Assembly (NCBI GenBank): GCA_963736975.1
Contig: CAVTQY010000001.1
Location: forward strand, 1 to 64,000
Length of the DNA: 64,000 nt
Source of the DNA: CAVTQY01 sp963736975
GTDB lineage: Bacteria > Pseudomonadota > Alphaproteobacteria > Acetobacterales > Acetobacteraceae
Direction of reading: 5' to 3'
The position numbers were made by a program, and so were the translations under genes. The notes beneath the pieces were generated by a model. It did no database searches and was not told the DNA's origin. It was given only the letters and a program-made list of their open reading frames with translations. Within the stretch, counting starts at the first letter, position 1, and each line of letters starts with the position of its first letter. Positions 10,286 through 19,013 of this stretch are shown piece by piece.

Positions 10286-11188
10286 CTATGCAGGGCGCGG
10301 CGGGCGCATTCGCATCGTCGCTGGGTCCAGGGGCAACGCGAGCACGAGTTGCGCGGGTAGTTGCACCGCGCCGCTGCGCCGCGCCAGGTTCAACGTGTCC
10401 CGCACATGTTCTTCGCAGGAGAAACGAAAGCGGCGAATGCCGGCGGCACGACACAATCTTGCCATGCCTTCGAGCAGCAGCAGGTTGGCCCACCCGCGGC
10501 GGACATCCGGTGCCACGACGTTTACGTCCACCTCGATTGCTTCGGCGTGTCTGCGACATAACATCGCAGCGACAACGCGAACATCACGCATCAGCACCAG
10601 AGATAGGGCGCGATTGTAACCATTCGGAGCGCCGGGCGCGATGCGCCAAGCCACATCATGCGGCTGGGTGGCCATGTGCTGCGTTACGAGGCGGACCACC
10701 TCGGAAGGAGGGGCTTCGTCCAAACTAGCTAAGCGCACGTCGGCAGGCACCCGCCCTGCGGCACGAAAGCGCCCAAGAAGAGCTGTCATTGCTGTCGCGA
10801 AGCGTACGGCGTCCGTTTCGAACACCAACAGACGGCGGATTGGGCGAAAGCCGGCTGCCTGCAGGAACAGCGCTCCCGGGCTTGCTTCGGCGAGCGGTCC
10901 CCAGGCGCGCAGCGCCGGTGTTTCACCGGCGGCCGTGTCCATGACGGCGCGCAGCAAAGCACCGCCAATTCCCTGCCGGCGCCAACCTTCCGCCACCCGG
11001 ATCAACAGCGGAAAGCCATCCGGCACCCAGGCCAGGGCGGCCGCTCCTAGGATTCCGCTCTCCGGAGCCGGCGCCACGAACAACTCCGGCGCGTAGCCGG
11101 AGGGTAGAAATGCCTCCGGCAGCAAAGCGCGGCATGAGACAGATTCTGCTTCCAGAGCGGGACGCACCAGCGTTGTGTCAGCAGGCAT
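10286..11188 (-). CDS. GNAT family N-acetyltransferase, paired with a radical SAM gene
   Basis: A protein of about 300 residues with one clear GNAT acetyl-CoA site, EGWRRQGIGGALLRAVM (about residues 65-82). A second half (about 165-290, VDVNVVAPDVRRGWANLLLLEGMARLCRAAG) looks like a degenerate second GNAT fold, so it may be a tandem-GNAT protein. The ATG at 11188 overlaps the end of the upstream radical SAM gene by 11 bases, indicating coupled translation. The substrate is unknown. The pairing suggests that the acetyltransferase acts on the same peptide or metabolite as the radical SAM enzyme; this is inference. Confidence 0.75.
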   Translation of the reverse strand: MPADTTLVRPALEAESVSCRALLPEAFLPSGYAPELFVAPAPESGILGAAALAWVPDGFPLLIRVAEGWRRQGIGGALLRAVMDTAAGETPALRAWGPLAEASPGALFLQAAGFRPIRRLLVFETDAVRFATAMTALLGRFRAAGRVPADVRLASLDEAPPSEVVRLVTQHMATQPHDVAWRIAPGAPNGYNRALSLVLMRDVRVVAAMLCRRHAEAIEVDVNVVAPDVRRGWANLLLLEGMARLCRAAGIRRFRFSCEEHVRDTLNLARRSGAVQLPAQLVLALPLDPATMRMRPPRPA

Positions 11189-12281
11189 GGGCCCAGTCAC
11201 GCAGGAACAGCCTTGCCCATTGTTCGGCAATGTCCAGCCAGTCACGAAACCCTTCATAGGTCCCGGAGAAGCGGCGGAAGCGGCTCACGGCTGTGCCTGT
11301 CGCCATGGCATAGAGTTGGCAATTCCGGCACTCCACGTTCGGACTGCAGCATTTGCTGGCGCTGGTGGTGAGGTCGGCCCGCACATGCCGATGGCGAGCC
11401 GAATTACGCGTGCCGCAATCGGTTGCCCAGTGCGTTACGGGATCGATGCGGTAGAGGCCGCCGGGTTGCGTAGCCCAGCGATTGTAGGCCGCCGTGTAAA
11501 CCACGGTGGCGGCATGGCGCCGGCGGATCGCGTCGAGAGTGGCGCGGATATGTCGCAGGTCGTCGGGTCCAGGAGCGAGATTCGTCTCCGGCGAACTGAT
11601 GCGAAAATAGGCGCCGTCATTGGCGGCTGCGGCATCGAGCTTGGCACGATACTGCTCGGTCGGGCTGAAGATGCTGAAAGACAGCAATGCGCCGACCCCG
11701 GCGCAGCGCTCCGCTACGCTCCAGGCGCTTTCGACACTATGCGCGTTGACTGTCAAGATGAATCGAGCGCGGGGATCCGCCCCGAACAGGCGGAAGGCAC
11801 GCGCGAAGCTGTCTCCACCTCGCAGTCTCGGCGTATCATCCTCGTCGCCCCAGAGCGAAACATGGATGGCAAACGGCAGCCGATCATCGATAGGCACGGT
11901 TCCATTGGTGAACACGACGCCGCGGCCGATATGCTGGGCGGCAAGGCGCAGGCGAGCCGGCGCCAGGGCGGGCTCCGCGCCGGCGAGATAGGCGAAATTG
12001 ACCCCCCTCGCTTTCTCCGCGGCGAATAGCGCGCTCCAGGCGGCGTCGGCGGCAATATCGGCATGGCCCAGGCGATCGGGCCCTTCGAAATAGAGACAGC
12101 CCTCGCAGCGCAGGTTGCATGTATCAGAGATGTCGTAGTTGCTGCCGACGATCCCGCCGGCAAAGCGGCGCAGACGCTCGTACCGCCGTCTTAGCTGCGG
12201 ATCGCGGGCGAAATATTCCGCGAGCCTGCCATCCACCGCTCCGGTGCGCGTCATGATCTCGGTTTCGCCCAAAACTCCCAT
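11178..12281 (-). CDS. Radical SAM protein with C-terminal cysteine cluster
   Basis: A 367-residue protein. The iron-sulphur motif CNLRCEGC (Cys55, Cys59, Cys62) binds the 4Fe-4S cluster that cleaves S-adenosylmethionine. The C-terminal part carries additional cysteines (DCGTRN and KCCSPNVECRNCQLYA), resembling auxiliary-cluster (SPASM/Twitch-like) domains of peptide- or sugar-modifying radical SAM enzymes. The ATG at 12281 is used; a second ATG at 12254 is possible. The gene overlaps a GNAT gene downstream and is divergent from a PEP-CTERM protein gene about 75 bases away. I do not recognise the specific subfamily, and no precursor peptide is evident next to it. Confidence 0.82.
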   Translation of the reverse strand: MGVLGETEIMTRTGAVDGRLAEYFARDPQLRRRYERLRRFAGGIVGSNYDISDTCNLRCEGCLYFEGPDRLGHADIAADAAWSALFAAEKARGVNFAYLAGAEPALAPARLRLAAQHIGRGVVFTNGTVPIDDRLPFAIHVSLWGDEDDTPRLRGGDSFARAFRLFGADPRARFILTVNAHSVESAWSVAERCAGVGALLSFSIFSPTEQYRAKLDAAAANDGAYFRISSPETNLAPGPDDLRHIRATLDAIRRRHAATVVYTAAYNRWATQPGGLYRIDPVTHWATDCGTRNSARHRHVRADLTTSASKCCSPNVECRNCQLYAMATGTAVSRFRRFSGTYEGFRDWLDIAEQWARLFLRDWAHAC

Positions 12282-12356
12282 CCTTGCTTATTGACGCCAC
12301 GGATAACAAACGGTAAGGCGGTGTCAAATACATAAGCGCAGGTGGGAATTGAGACC

Positions 12357-12999
12357 ATGAGCGAGGCTCAGGCTGATACCGGACGGACCACCATCACGCT
12401 TGCCGTTCTGACTGCTGCGATCGGCGCTGGCTTTACCGGGGCGGCCCAGGCCGGATATGTCGGTACCGGGGCTGGCGCCGGGCTGCCTGTCACCTTCGAT
12501 CTGGCAGGTCCCGCCAGCAGCAAGTCCTTTGACCTGAACGCCGATGGCATCCCCGATTATACCGTTTCAGTGACTCCCGGATCGGCGATCACGATCAACG
12601 GCGGGACAAACAAGGTCAGCACTTTTGCCGGCTACGCTTCCCCGTTTGCCAGCCTGGCGGATTTTGTCCCGCCGCACTCACTCAAAACCAGCTCCGGCGC
12701 GGTGCCGATCGCGACCCTGAGCAGCGGCAACATTGTCACGGACTATTCGTCCGGGACCACCGAATTCCTCGAGACGCTGTTCCCGGCACCCGGACATCCG
12801 GGCAGCGAGCTGATCGGCTATATCGAAGGTTCGCTGGACATCACCGGGCCGTCCGGAAGTCAGGACGCCATTCTTACCGTCACCGATATCGGCTACAACA
12901 CGACGCCGGTTCCCGAGCCTGAAGTCCCTGGCGCTGCTTGCCGTTGGAGCGACCGGCCTTCTGGCGTTTCGCCGCCGCCGGGGCGCATCGCCCGCCTGA
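12357..12999 (+). pseudogene. PEP-CTERM exported protein with a +1 frameshift in its sorting tail
   Basis: From the ATG at 12357 (a GTG at 12342 is also in frame) the product has a signal peptide (TITLAVLTAAIGAGFTGAAQA) and a small mature domain with a calcium-loop-like LNADGIPDYTVS. It ends in VPEPE at about 12910-12923. The tail that should follow, SLALLAVGATGLLAFRRRR then GASPA and a TGA stop at 12997-12999, is present but one base out of frame, from 12925. Proline-Glu-Pro, a hydrophobic helix and an arginine cluster define the PEP-CTERM signal recognised by exosortase. With the extra base, translation runs on into the next gene instead. It is either a true mutation or a base-calling error. 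Confidence 0.75.
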
Positions 13000-14678
13000 C
13001 CCGACGGGTCCTGCTGGTCGGCCTTGACGGGGCGACCTGGTCGGCGCTGCACCGGCTGATCGACGCGCGAACGCTACCGCATATAGCCCGCCTTGTAGAA
13101 ACCGGGATGAGCGGCAAGCTCGAATGCCCGGCGCTGCCGGCGCCGATGCTTTGGGCCAGTATCGCGACCGGCGTGCCTGCTGACGCGCATGGAATCGGCC
13201 ATACGCTGGAGGTACGTCCGGACTATGGTGGCGTGCAGCCGGTCAGCGCGCGGTCGTGGCGGGCCCCGCCGGTGTGGCAGATGCTTGCAGCCGCCGGTGT
13301 CCCGACGACGGTCATCGGCTGGCCTGCATCGTGGCCGGCGGATGCGTGGCCGGGCATTGCGGTTGATGATCGTTTCGCTCAGCCCGCGGCCTTCGCGCAA
13401 CATGATTGGCCGCTGCCGCCGCGCTGTATCACCCCGGTGCGGCTCCGCGCCACGCTGCGCGAATTGCGCGTACATCCGGGGGAACTCGACGCCTCGGTTC
13501 GCGGGACGCTCTTAGCCTCGGCGCTGGCCGTGGCGGTCAGTGTCCATAGCGCCGCGACCTATTTGGCTGAGAACGAGTGTTGGGAGTTCCTGGCCGTTCA
13601 TTACGATTTGCTGGCACAGGATGGCAGCGACGCTGCGTATCGGTTTCAGGACGCGATGCTGGGTCGATTGCTCGGATTGGCGGGACCCGACGCGGAAGCG
13701 ATTATAGCATCGCCTCAGGGTGTGCTGATTGCCTCTGGTCCCAGCTTCGCGGCAGATGCAATCACGCATGGGGCCGGCGTGACTGACATCGTGCCGATGG
13801 TGCTGGCCCGGTTCGGGCTGACGACGCAGGGCGCTCGCGCGCGACCGCGCCCACCCGCCGTCACACCGTCCGAACCTGGGGCGTCCGCCGGCCCGGAGGC
13901 GGCGCGGCTGATTGCTCAGGTCGAGCGTACCACATTGTTGAACCAGGCGTCAGCCGCGTTGTCAGCGGGCGATCACAGCGCAGCCGCGGTTCCGCTGGAG
14001 TATATCGTGGCGCGCTATCCGGACGACCCGGAGGCGTGTTTCCTGTTGGGTCAATGCAGGTTCTTCCTGGGCGATTGGGAAGCGTGCCTGGGTCTGGCCC
14101 GGCGAGTGGCAGCGGCCGCGCCCCATAGTCCCTGGGGCGAGATGATGGTCGGGGCGGCGCTGGCGCTCGGCGGCGATGCGGAGGCGGCCGCGCCGCACCT
14201 GCAGGCGGCAAGGCGGCTCGCCGGGCAGGATCCGGCGGCCCATATCCGGCTGGGCGCCATTGCGCTGCATTTGGGCAAGCCAAGGGACGCCCAGGTCCAT
14301 TATGCGCACGCACTCTCGATCGATGCGACTGCCGCCGACGCACGCGCCGGAATTGGTCTGGCGTTGCTGGCGCAGGGCGATACCGCCGGAGCGGAGGCAC
14401 AGCTTCGCGCCGCGCTGGGTGTGCGGTTTCACGCGCCGGCACTGCATCAACAGCTCGGGGTGATGTTGGCGGCACAAGGGCGCTGGTCCGAAGCGGCGAT
14501 TGCGTTGCGCACGGCGCTTACGCAGCATGCGGAACTGAGCGGGGCTGCTTCCCTGCTCCGCAGGGTGGAGGTCGGAGCGGCCTGTGACGCCCCCTCCCCT
14601 GACCCCTCCCGCAAGGGGAGGGGGACGCGCCCGCGTGCGACGCCCCCTCCCCATCCCGCAAGCGGAGGGGAAGGTTAG
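12996..14678 (+). CDS. Type I phosphodiesterase-like protein with TPR repeats
   Basis: The product begins LTRRVLLVGLDGATW, the start of the alkaline-phosphatase-superfamily phosphodiesterase fold, followed by LPHIARLVETG and APMLWASIATGVPADAHGI. The later aspartate-histidine metal motifs expected of active enzymes (a D-x-x-D-H and a D-H-G) are not visible: the region reads VHYDLLAQDG and AIIASPQG, so activity is doubtful. From about residue 308 come roughly six tetratricopeptide-type repeats (ACFLLGQCRFFLGDWEACL; GIGLALLAQGDTAGAEAQL). No ATG, GTG or TTG fits the start; a CTG at 12996 overlaps the upstream TGA as CTGA and is my choice. The open frame is continuous with the PEP-CTERM gene from 12342 because of its frameshift. 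The last ~30 residues are translated repeat DNA. Confidence 0.7.
   Translation: MTRRVLLVGLDGATWSALHRLIDARTLPHIARLVETGMSGKLECPALPAPMLWASIATGVPADAHGIGHTLEVRPDYGGVQPVSARSWRAPPVWQMLAAAGVPTTVIGWPASWPADAWPGIAVDDRFAQPAAFAQHDWPLPPRCITPVRLRATLRELRVHPGELDASVRGTLLASALAVAVSVHSAATYLAENECWEFLAVHYDLLAQDGSDAAYRFQDAMLGRLLGLAGPDAEAIIASPQGVLIASGPSFAADAITHGAGVTDIVPMVLARFGLTTQGARARPRPPAVTPSEPGASAGPEAARLIAQVERTTLLNQASAALSAGDHSAAAVPLEYIVARYPDDPEACFLLGQCRFFLGDWEACLGLARRVAAAAPHSPWGEMMVGAALALGGDAEAAAPHLQAARRLAGQDPAAHIRLGAIALHLGKPRDAQVHYAHALSIDATAADARAGIGLALLAQGDTAGAEAQLRAALGVRFHAPALHQQLGVMLAAQGRWSEAAIALRTALTQHAELSGAASLLRRVEVGAACDAPSPDPSRKGRGTRPRATPPPHPASGGEG
14588..14672. repeat. Two GC-rich palindromic repeats at the 3' end of the TPR gene
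   Basis: Two neighbouring imperfect hairpins share the core TCCCGCAAG followed by a G-rich arm complementary to the preceding C-rich arm (first copy about 14588-14625, second about 14641-14672). They are of the dispersed type seen in many alphaproteobacterial intergenic spaces. Here they lie inside the terminal codons of the TPR gene and just before the convergent stop of the binding-protein gene, where they could act as a bidirectional terminator or RNA-end stabiliser. A related copy lies at 39702-39733. Confidence 0.7.
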
Positions 14679-16195
14679 GCTAGCGTTGTGTCTTCCAGGG
14701 TGTATCCGGAATAGAAGTTCAGTCCGCCGGGGAGGTTGGTGAAGCCGGTCACGCCACGCTTCATCGCGTATCCCTGCTGGCGCCAGCACAGCGATACCAT
14801 CGGCACTTCCACTTCGGTTGCTACTTGTTGCAATTGGTTGTAGATCGCTCGCCGCTTGGCCGGATCGAACTCGGCTCGGCCCTCTGCCAGCAGTTGGTGA
14901 ATGCGCGGCGTCGGCAGGTCGTAGCTACGCGCATTGTCGGGCGGCAGGCTGCCGTCGATATAGGCGGACAATCCGTCTGGATCGTTGTCGTCGGGCGTCT
15001 GCCCCTGCACGCAGAACTCGTATTGGCCGCGATTGCCCATCGTCACCCGCGTCGCCCAGTCCGGCAGATCGAGTTTCACCTGAATGCCGATTTCGCCCAA
15101 ATGCTGCTGCACCACCTCGGCGGTCGCCTTGTGCATGCCGTACTGTGCCGTGGCGAGCAGCGTGCAGGAAAAGCCGCCGGCGACACCGGCCTCGGCCATC
15201 AACTGCTTGGCTTTCGCCGGATCGTATGGCCAGGCGTGGGCGTATTTCTCGTCGTAGAACTCGCTCTGCTTCTCGATCGGCAGACCTTCAAGCGGCTCGC
15301 CGCGGCCATAGAACGCCGCCTTGACGATCTCCTCGCGGCGGATCGCGAAGGCCACGGCCAGGCGCAGACGCACGTCCTTGAACGGTCCCGTGCCGCCGTT
15401 GAACGCCAACGCCATATAGGGCCCGTTGACCGTGCTCAACGTGAGCTTCGAGTCCTTTTCAATCGTGCCCATGCTTTGCCAGGGCACGTATTCGATCATA
15501 TCGACATCGCCCGCCTGCAACGCCGCCACCCGTGCGTTCTCGTCGGCGTAAGCCACCATGTGGATCTGCTTCAGCTTCGGCAGGGCCGGCTTGTAGTATT
15601 TGTCGTTGGCCGTGAACTCCAGGCCGACGCCGCGTTCCTGGGATGTCAGCGTGTACAGGCCGACTCCGACCGGAAGCCCGAACTTGCCTTTTGTGTCCTT
15701 GTTGACGATCGGCGCGAACGGGGTAGCGAGGAGCAGCGGCAGGGTAACAGTCGGCTGTTTCATCACGATGATGACCGTTCGCGGATCGGGCGTTTCGATC
15801 GACTGTATGCCTTGCAACTGCCCGCGCAGATACGCCGTCGATGCATTTCCGGCGATTTGTTCCAGCGTCCATTTCACGTCCTCGGCGGTCACCGGCGCGC
15901 CGTTGGTGAACACCGCTTGGCGCAGGTTGAAACGCCATCCGGTATCGCCGTCGCGCTGCCAGCTCTCGGCCAGCTCCGGCTGCACCTTGGCATCGGCGCC
16001 ATAAGACAGCAGGCCGCGGAAGATCTGCGTTTTCGCCGTCAGGGCCGCGGTGCCGGTGCTGGCCCAGGGCTGCAGGCTTGGGGGATAGGATGAGAGGCCG
16101 AAGGTCAACCGGTCCGGCGCCGCAGCACGCCCGGGGCGCGGCACGAACGGCGCCGCCGCAACACCTGCCAGCAAGCCGCGACGTGAGATGTGCAT
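14675..16195 (-). CDS. ABC peptide-type substrate-binding protein (SBP family 5), importer 1
   Basis: About 506 residues from the ATG at 16195, which sits one base into the stop of the ATPase gene (TGATG). A twin-arginine-like or Sec signal peptide (MHISRRGLLAGVAAAPFVP) is followed by the SBP_bac_5 fold: LTFGLSSYPPSLQPW, WRFNLRQAVFTNGAPVTAED, and LAVAFAIRREEIVKAAF. Family 5 proteins capture oligopeptides, dipeptides, opines or nickel in the periplasm. The gene is the last of the operon containing the fused permease/ATPase and the hyuA-hyuB pair, so its ligand may be a hydantoin-, oxoproline- or lactam-like compound; this is inference. It converges on the TPR gene with a four-base overlap of stop codons. 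Confidence 0.9.
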   Translation of the reverse strand: MHISRRGLLAGVAAAPFVPRPGRAAAPDRLTFGLSSYPPSLQPWASTGTAALTAKTQIFRGLLSYGADAKVQPELAESWQRDGDTGWRFNLRQAVFTNGAPVTAEDVKWTLEQIAGNASTAYLRGQLQGIQSIETPDPRTVIIVMKQPTVTLPLLLATPFAPIVNKDTKGKFGLPVGVGLYTLTSQERGVGLEFTANDKYYKPALPKLKQIHMVAYADENARVAALQAGDVDMIEYVPWQSMGTIEKDSKLTLSTVNGPYMALAFNGGTGPFKDVRLRLAVAFAIRREEIVKAAFYGRGEPLEGLPIEKQSEFYDEKYAHAWPYDPAKAKQLMAEAGVAGGFSCTLLATAQYGMHKATAEVVQQHLGEIGIQVKLDLPDWATRVTMGNRGQYEFCVQGQTPDDNDPDGLSAYIDGSLPPDNARSYDLPTPRIHQLLAEGRAEFDPAKRRAIYNQLQQVATEVEVPMVSLCWRQQGYAMKRGVTGFTNLPGGLNFYSGYTLEDTTLA

Positions 16196-17169
16196 CAACT
16201 TTCCTCCGACATGAGATCGTCCCTTATGCAAGCCGCCTGGTGCGCCGCCGATCCGCGCAGCGCCGGTACCGCGGTCGCGCATGCCTCGATCGCCCAAGGA
16301 CAGCGGGTGCGGAACACGCAGCCGGAGGGCGGATCGGCCGGGCTCGGCGGCTCGCCTTCCAGCAAAATGCGCCGCCGCCGCCGGACCGGGTCGAAACTCG
16401 GCGCGGCCGACAGCAGGGCGCGCGTGTAGGGGTGAAGCGGCCGCGCGAGTACCTCGTGCGCCGGCCCTTCTTCCATCACCCTTCCGAGATATAGCACCAC
16501 GACGCGGTCGCAGAGGCTGCGCACGACCGGCAGGTCGTGGCTAATGAACAGCAGCGCGAGCCCGAGCCGGGTACGCAAATCGGCCAGCACGCGCAAAACC
16601 TGCGCCTGAACCGAGACATCCAGCGCGGAGACCGGTTCATCGGCAACCAGAAATTCCGGCCCGGTCGCCAGCGCTCGGGCGATCCCGATGCGCTGACGCT
16701 GTCCGCCGCTGAACTCGTGCGGATAGCGGCCGGCATGCGCCGGCTCCAGCCCGACCTGCCCCAGCAGCGCCGCGACGCGCACCGGGCGTTCGCGTGCCGG
16801 CGCCAGGCCGTGGATCGCCAGCCCATCGGCGATCTGCTCGCCGACGCGCCGGCGCGGGTCCAGGCTGGAATACGGGTCCTGAAACACCAACTGCATTCGC
16901 CGGCGCAGTCGTTTCATATCTGACCGACGGGCCCGGGCCGGGTCGATCCCGTCCACCGTCACCTGTCCGGCGCTCGGTGATACAAGGCCCAGCAACAACC
17001 GGCCGATGGTGCTTTTGCCCGAGCCGCTCTCGCCCACCAAGCCGACTGCCTCGCCACGATGCACGGCGAATGAAACATCTGAAACCGCCTGCACCGCGCG
17101 CCCGCGGCGGAGCAGGCTGCCGGCAGGGAAGTGACGACTGAGATGTTCGGCGGCGATCAGGGCGGTCAT
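16195..17169 (-). CDS. Oligopeptide ABC transporter ATP-binding protein (DppF/OppF type)
   Basis: About 324 residues. Walker A is GESGSGKST, the signature is FSGGQRQR, Walker B is FLVADEPVSALDV, and the H-loop is FISHDLPVV. The C-terminal oligopeptide-transporter extension carries GCVFRTRCPWAIEAC, the cysteine-containing motif of OppD/F proteins. The ATG at 17169 makes an ATGA overlap with the upstream permease-ATPase fusion, and the end overlaps the binding-protein gene. It pairs with the ATPase half of the fusion to form the heterodimeric motor of importer 1. Confidence 0.92.
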   Translation of the reverse strand: MTALIAAEHLSRHFPAGSLLRRGRAVQAVSDVSFAVHRGEAVGLVGESGSGKSTIGRLLLGLVSPSAGQVTVDGIDPARARRSDMKRLRRRMQLVFQDPYSSLDPRRRVGEQIADGLAIHGLAPARERPVRVAALLGQVGLEPAHAGRYPHEFSGGQRQRIGIARALATGPEFLVADEPVSALDVSVQAQVLRVLADLRTRLGLALLFISHDLPVVRSLCDRVVVLYLGRVMEEGPAHEVLARPLHPYTRALLSAAPSFDPVRRRRRILLEGEPPSPADPPSGCVFRTRCPWAIEACATAVPALRGSAAHQAACIRDDLMSEES

Positions 17170-19013
17170 GCCACGGTCTCTCGCTGCCGTTGCATCGCCA
17201 GCTCCTGCCAGCGGATGCAGCGTGTGGTGCGCCGGGGCGTCGCCTCGATCGCCGGGGGGTGCGCTGCCTCGCAGGCCGGGCGGCGATGCGCGCATCGGGG
17301 TGCGAACAGGCACCCCGGCGGCAGCGCAGAGGGCGGCGGGATCATGCCGGGAATATCATCCGGCAGGCGCCCGTCCTCGCCCGGCGCGCTCCGCAGCAAG
17401 GCGGCGGTGTAGGGATGCAGCGGGCGGGCGAAGACCTCGGCTGCGTCGCCCTGCTCGACGATCTCGCCGGCATACATCACGGCGACACGGTCGGCGATTT
17501 CGGCAACCAGCGGCAGGTTGTGGGTGATGAACAGCAGGCCCATCGAGCGGCCGCGGCGCAGATCGGCCAGCAGATCGACCACCTGCGCCTGGATCGTGAC
17601 ATCGAGCGCCGTGGTCGGCTCATCGGCAATCAACAGCCCCGGCTCATTGGCTATCGCGATCGCGATCATTGCCCGCTGGCGCATCCCGCCGGACAATTCA
17701 TGCGGGAAGGCATGTGCGCGCCGCGCCGCATCGGGAATCCCCACCACCTGCAACAACTCCGTGATGCGGCGGCGTGCGGTCCGCGCGGGCAACCGCCGGT
17801 GCGCGCGGATCGCCTCGGCAATCTGCGCGCCCACGCGGTGCACGGGGTTGAGGCTGCTCTGGGGGTCCTGGAACACCATCGCGATGCGGTTGCCGCGCAA
17901 TCGGCGCAGCGCTGGCTCATCGAGCCGCAGCACCTCCTGTCCTTCGACCCAGGCGGCGCCCGCTGCTACCCTGGCCGCCGGCGGGAGCAGCCCCATGACT
18001 GCGAGGCCGGTGAGCGATTTGCCCGACCCGCTCTCTCCCACCACTGCCAAGGTTTCACCGCGCCCTACCTGTAGAGAGACATCGCGCACCGGACGGATCA
18101 CGCCGGCAGCGGTTTCGATCTCAACTGTAAGACCCCTGATCTCCAGCACCGGTCCCGCCGCCGGTGCGACGCCCAGCACCGAGTCCAACAGCCGGCCGGC
18201 GCCGCGCCGACGCGGCACGCGATGAGGATCGACCGCATCGCGCATCGCGTCGCACAGCGCGTTCATCGCCAGCACCGTCGCGCTCAGCGCCAGGCACGGC
18301 CACAGCAGCAGCAGGGGCGCCTGCGCCATCGTGGAACGGGCGGCGGCGATCATCAGTCCCCAGGAGGGCGCCGGCGGCACCACCCCAAGGCCGAGGAAGG
18401 ACAGCCCGGATTCCAACAGCACGGCGGAGGCCGCGACGAGACTCACCTGTACCAGGATCGGGCCGCCGATATTCGGCAGGATGGTGCGCAGCATGATGCG
18501 TGCGGGCGATGCGCCCAGCACGCGCATTGCCTCGACGTAGTGTTGCGAGCGTACCGACAGCACCCCGGCATACACCACCCGCACGAAGCCGGGCAGATAC
18601 ACCAGCGCCAGCACCGGGATCAGCGTCGCCGCGCCGGGCCCGAGCAAGGTCACCACCAGCAGCGCCAACAGCAGCGGTGGAAAGCACAGCACCACATCCA
18701 TGCTGCGCAACGCCAACAGCTCGGCAAGCCGCCCGAGAAAGCCGCCGGCCAGCCCGAGCGCGGTGCCGACGATGCACGCCGCCGCGGTCGCCGCGAGTGA
18801 CACGCTGAGCGATACGCGCGCGCCCCACAGCAGCCGGGACAGTTCGTCGCGCCCATACTCGTCCTGCCCCAGCCAATGCACCATGGAGGGGGCCGCCATG
18901 CGATGCGCCACATCCATGGTGGTGGGATTGGGCAGGCCGAGATACGGCGCGAGTACCGCGACCAACACCAGGGCGCCGACGGCAACGACCGGGCCGGGCG
19001 CGACCCGCCTCAT
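17166..19013 (-). CDS. Fused ABC permease (DppC type) and ATP-binding protein (DppD type)
   Basis: About 615 residues in one chain. Residues 1-265 are a DppC-like permease: HWLGQDEYGRDELSRLLWGARVS, and the EAA-loop segment GASPARIMLRTILPN that contacts the ATPase. From about residue 295 an OppD-type ATPase follows: Walker A GESGSGKS, signature LSGGMRQR, Walker B LLIADEPTTALDV, and a C-terminal GCLFAPRCAHRRPAC. Permease-ATPase fusions are known for dipeptide/oligopeptide/nickel systems but are uncommon. The start is the ATG at 19013, overlapping the dppB stop (ATGA). A long in-frame extension upstream is antisense-like arginine-rich sequence inside dppB and was rejected. Confidence 0.9.
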   Translation of the reverse strand: MRRVAPGPVVAVGALVLVAVLAPYLGLPNPTTMDVAHRMAAPSMVHWLGQDEYGRDELSRLLWGARVSLSVSLAATAAACIVGTALGLAGGFLGRLAELLALRSMDVVLCFPPLLLALLVVTLLGPGAATLIPVLALVYLPGFVRVVYAGVLSVRSQHYVEAMRVLGASPARIMLRTILPNIGGPILVQVSLVAASAVLLESGLSFLGLGVVPPAPSWGLMIAAARSTMAQAPLLLLWPCLALSATVLAMNALCDAMRDAVDPHRVPRRRGAGRLLDSVLGVAPAAGPVLEIRGLTVEIETAAGVIRPVRDVSLQVGRGETLAVVGESGSGKSLTGLAVMGLLPPAARVAAGAAWVEGQEVLRLDEPALRRLRGNRIAMVFQDPQSSLNPVHRVGAQIAEAIRAHRRLPARTARRRITELLQVVGIPDAARRAHAFPHELSGGMRQRAMIAIAIANEPGLLIADEPTTALDVTIQAQVVDLLADLRRGRSMGLLFITHNLPLVAEIADRVAVMYAGEIVEQGDAAEVFARPLHPYTAALLRSAPGEDGRLPDDIPGMIPPPSALPPGCLFAPRCAHRRPACEAAHPPAIEATPRRTTRCIRWQELAMQRQRETVA

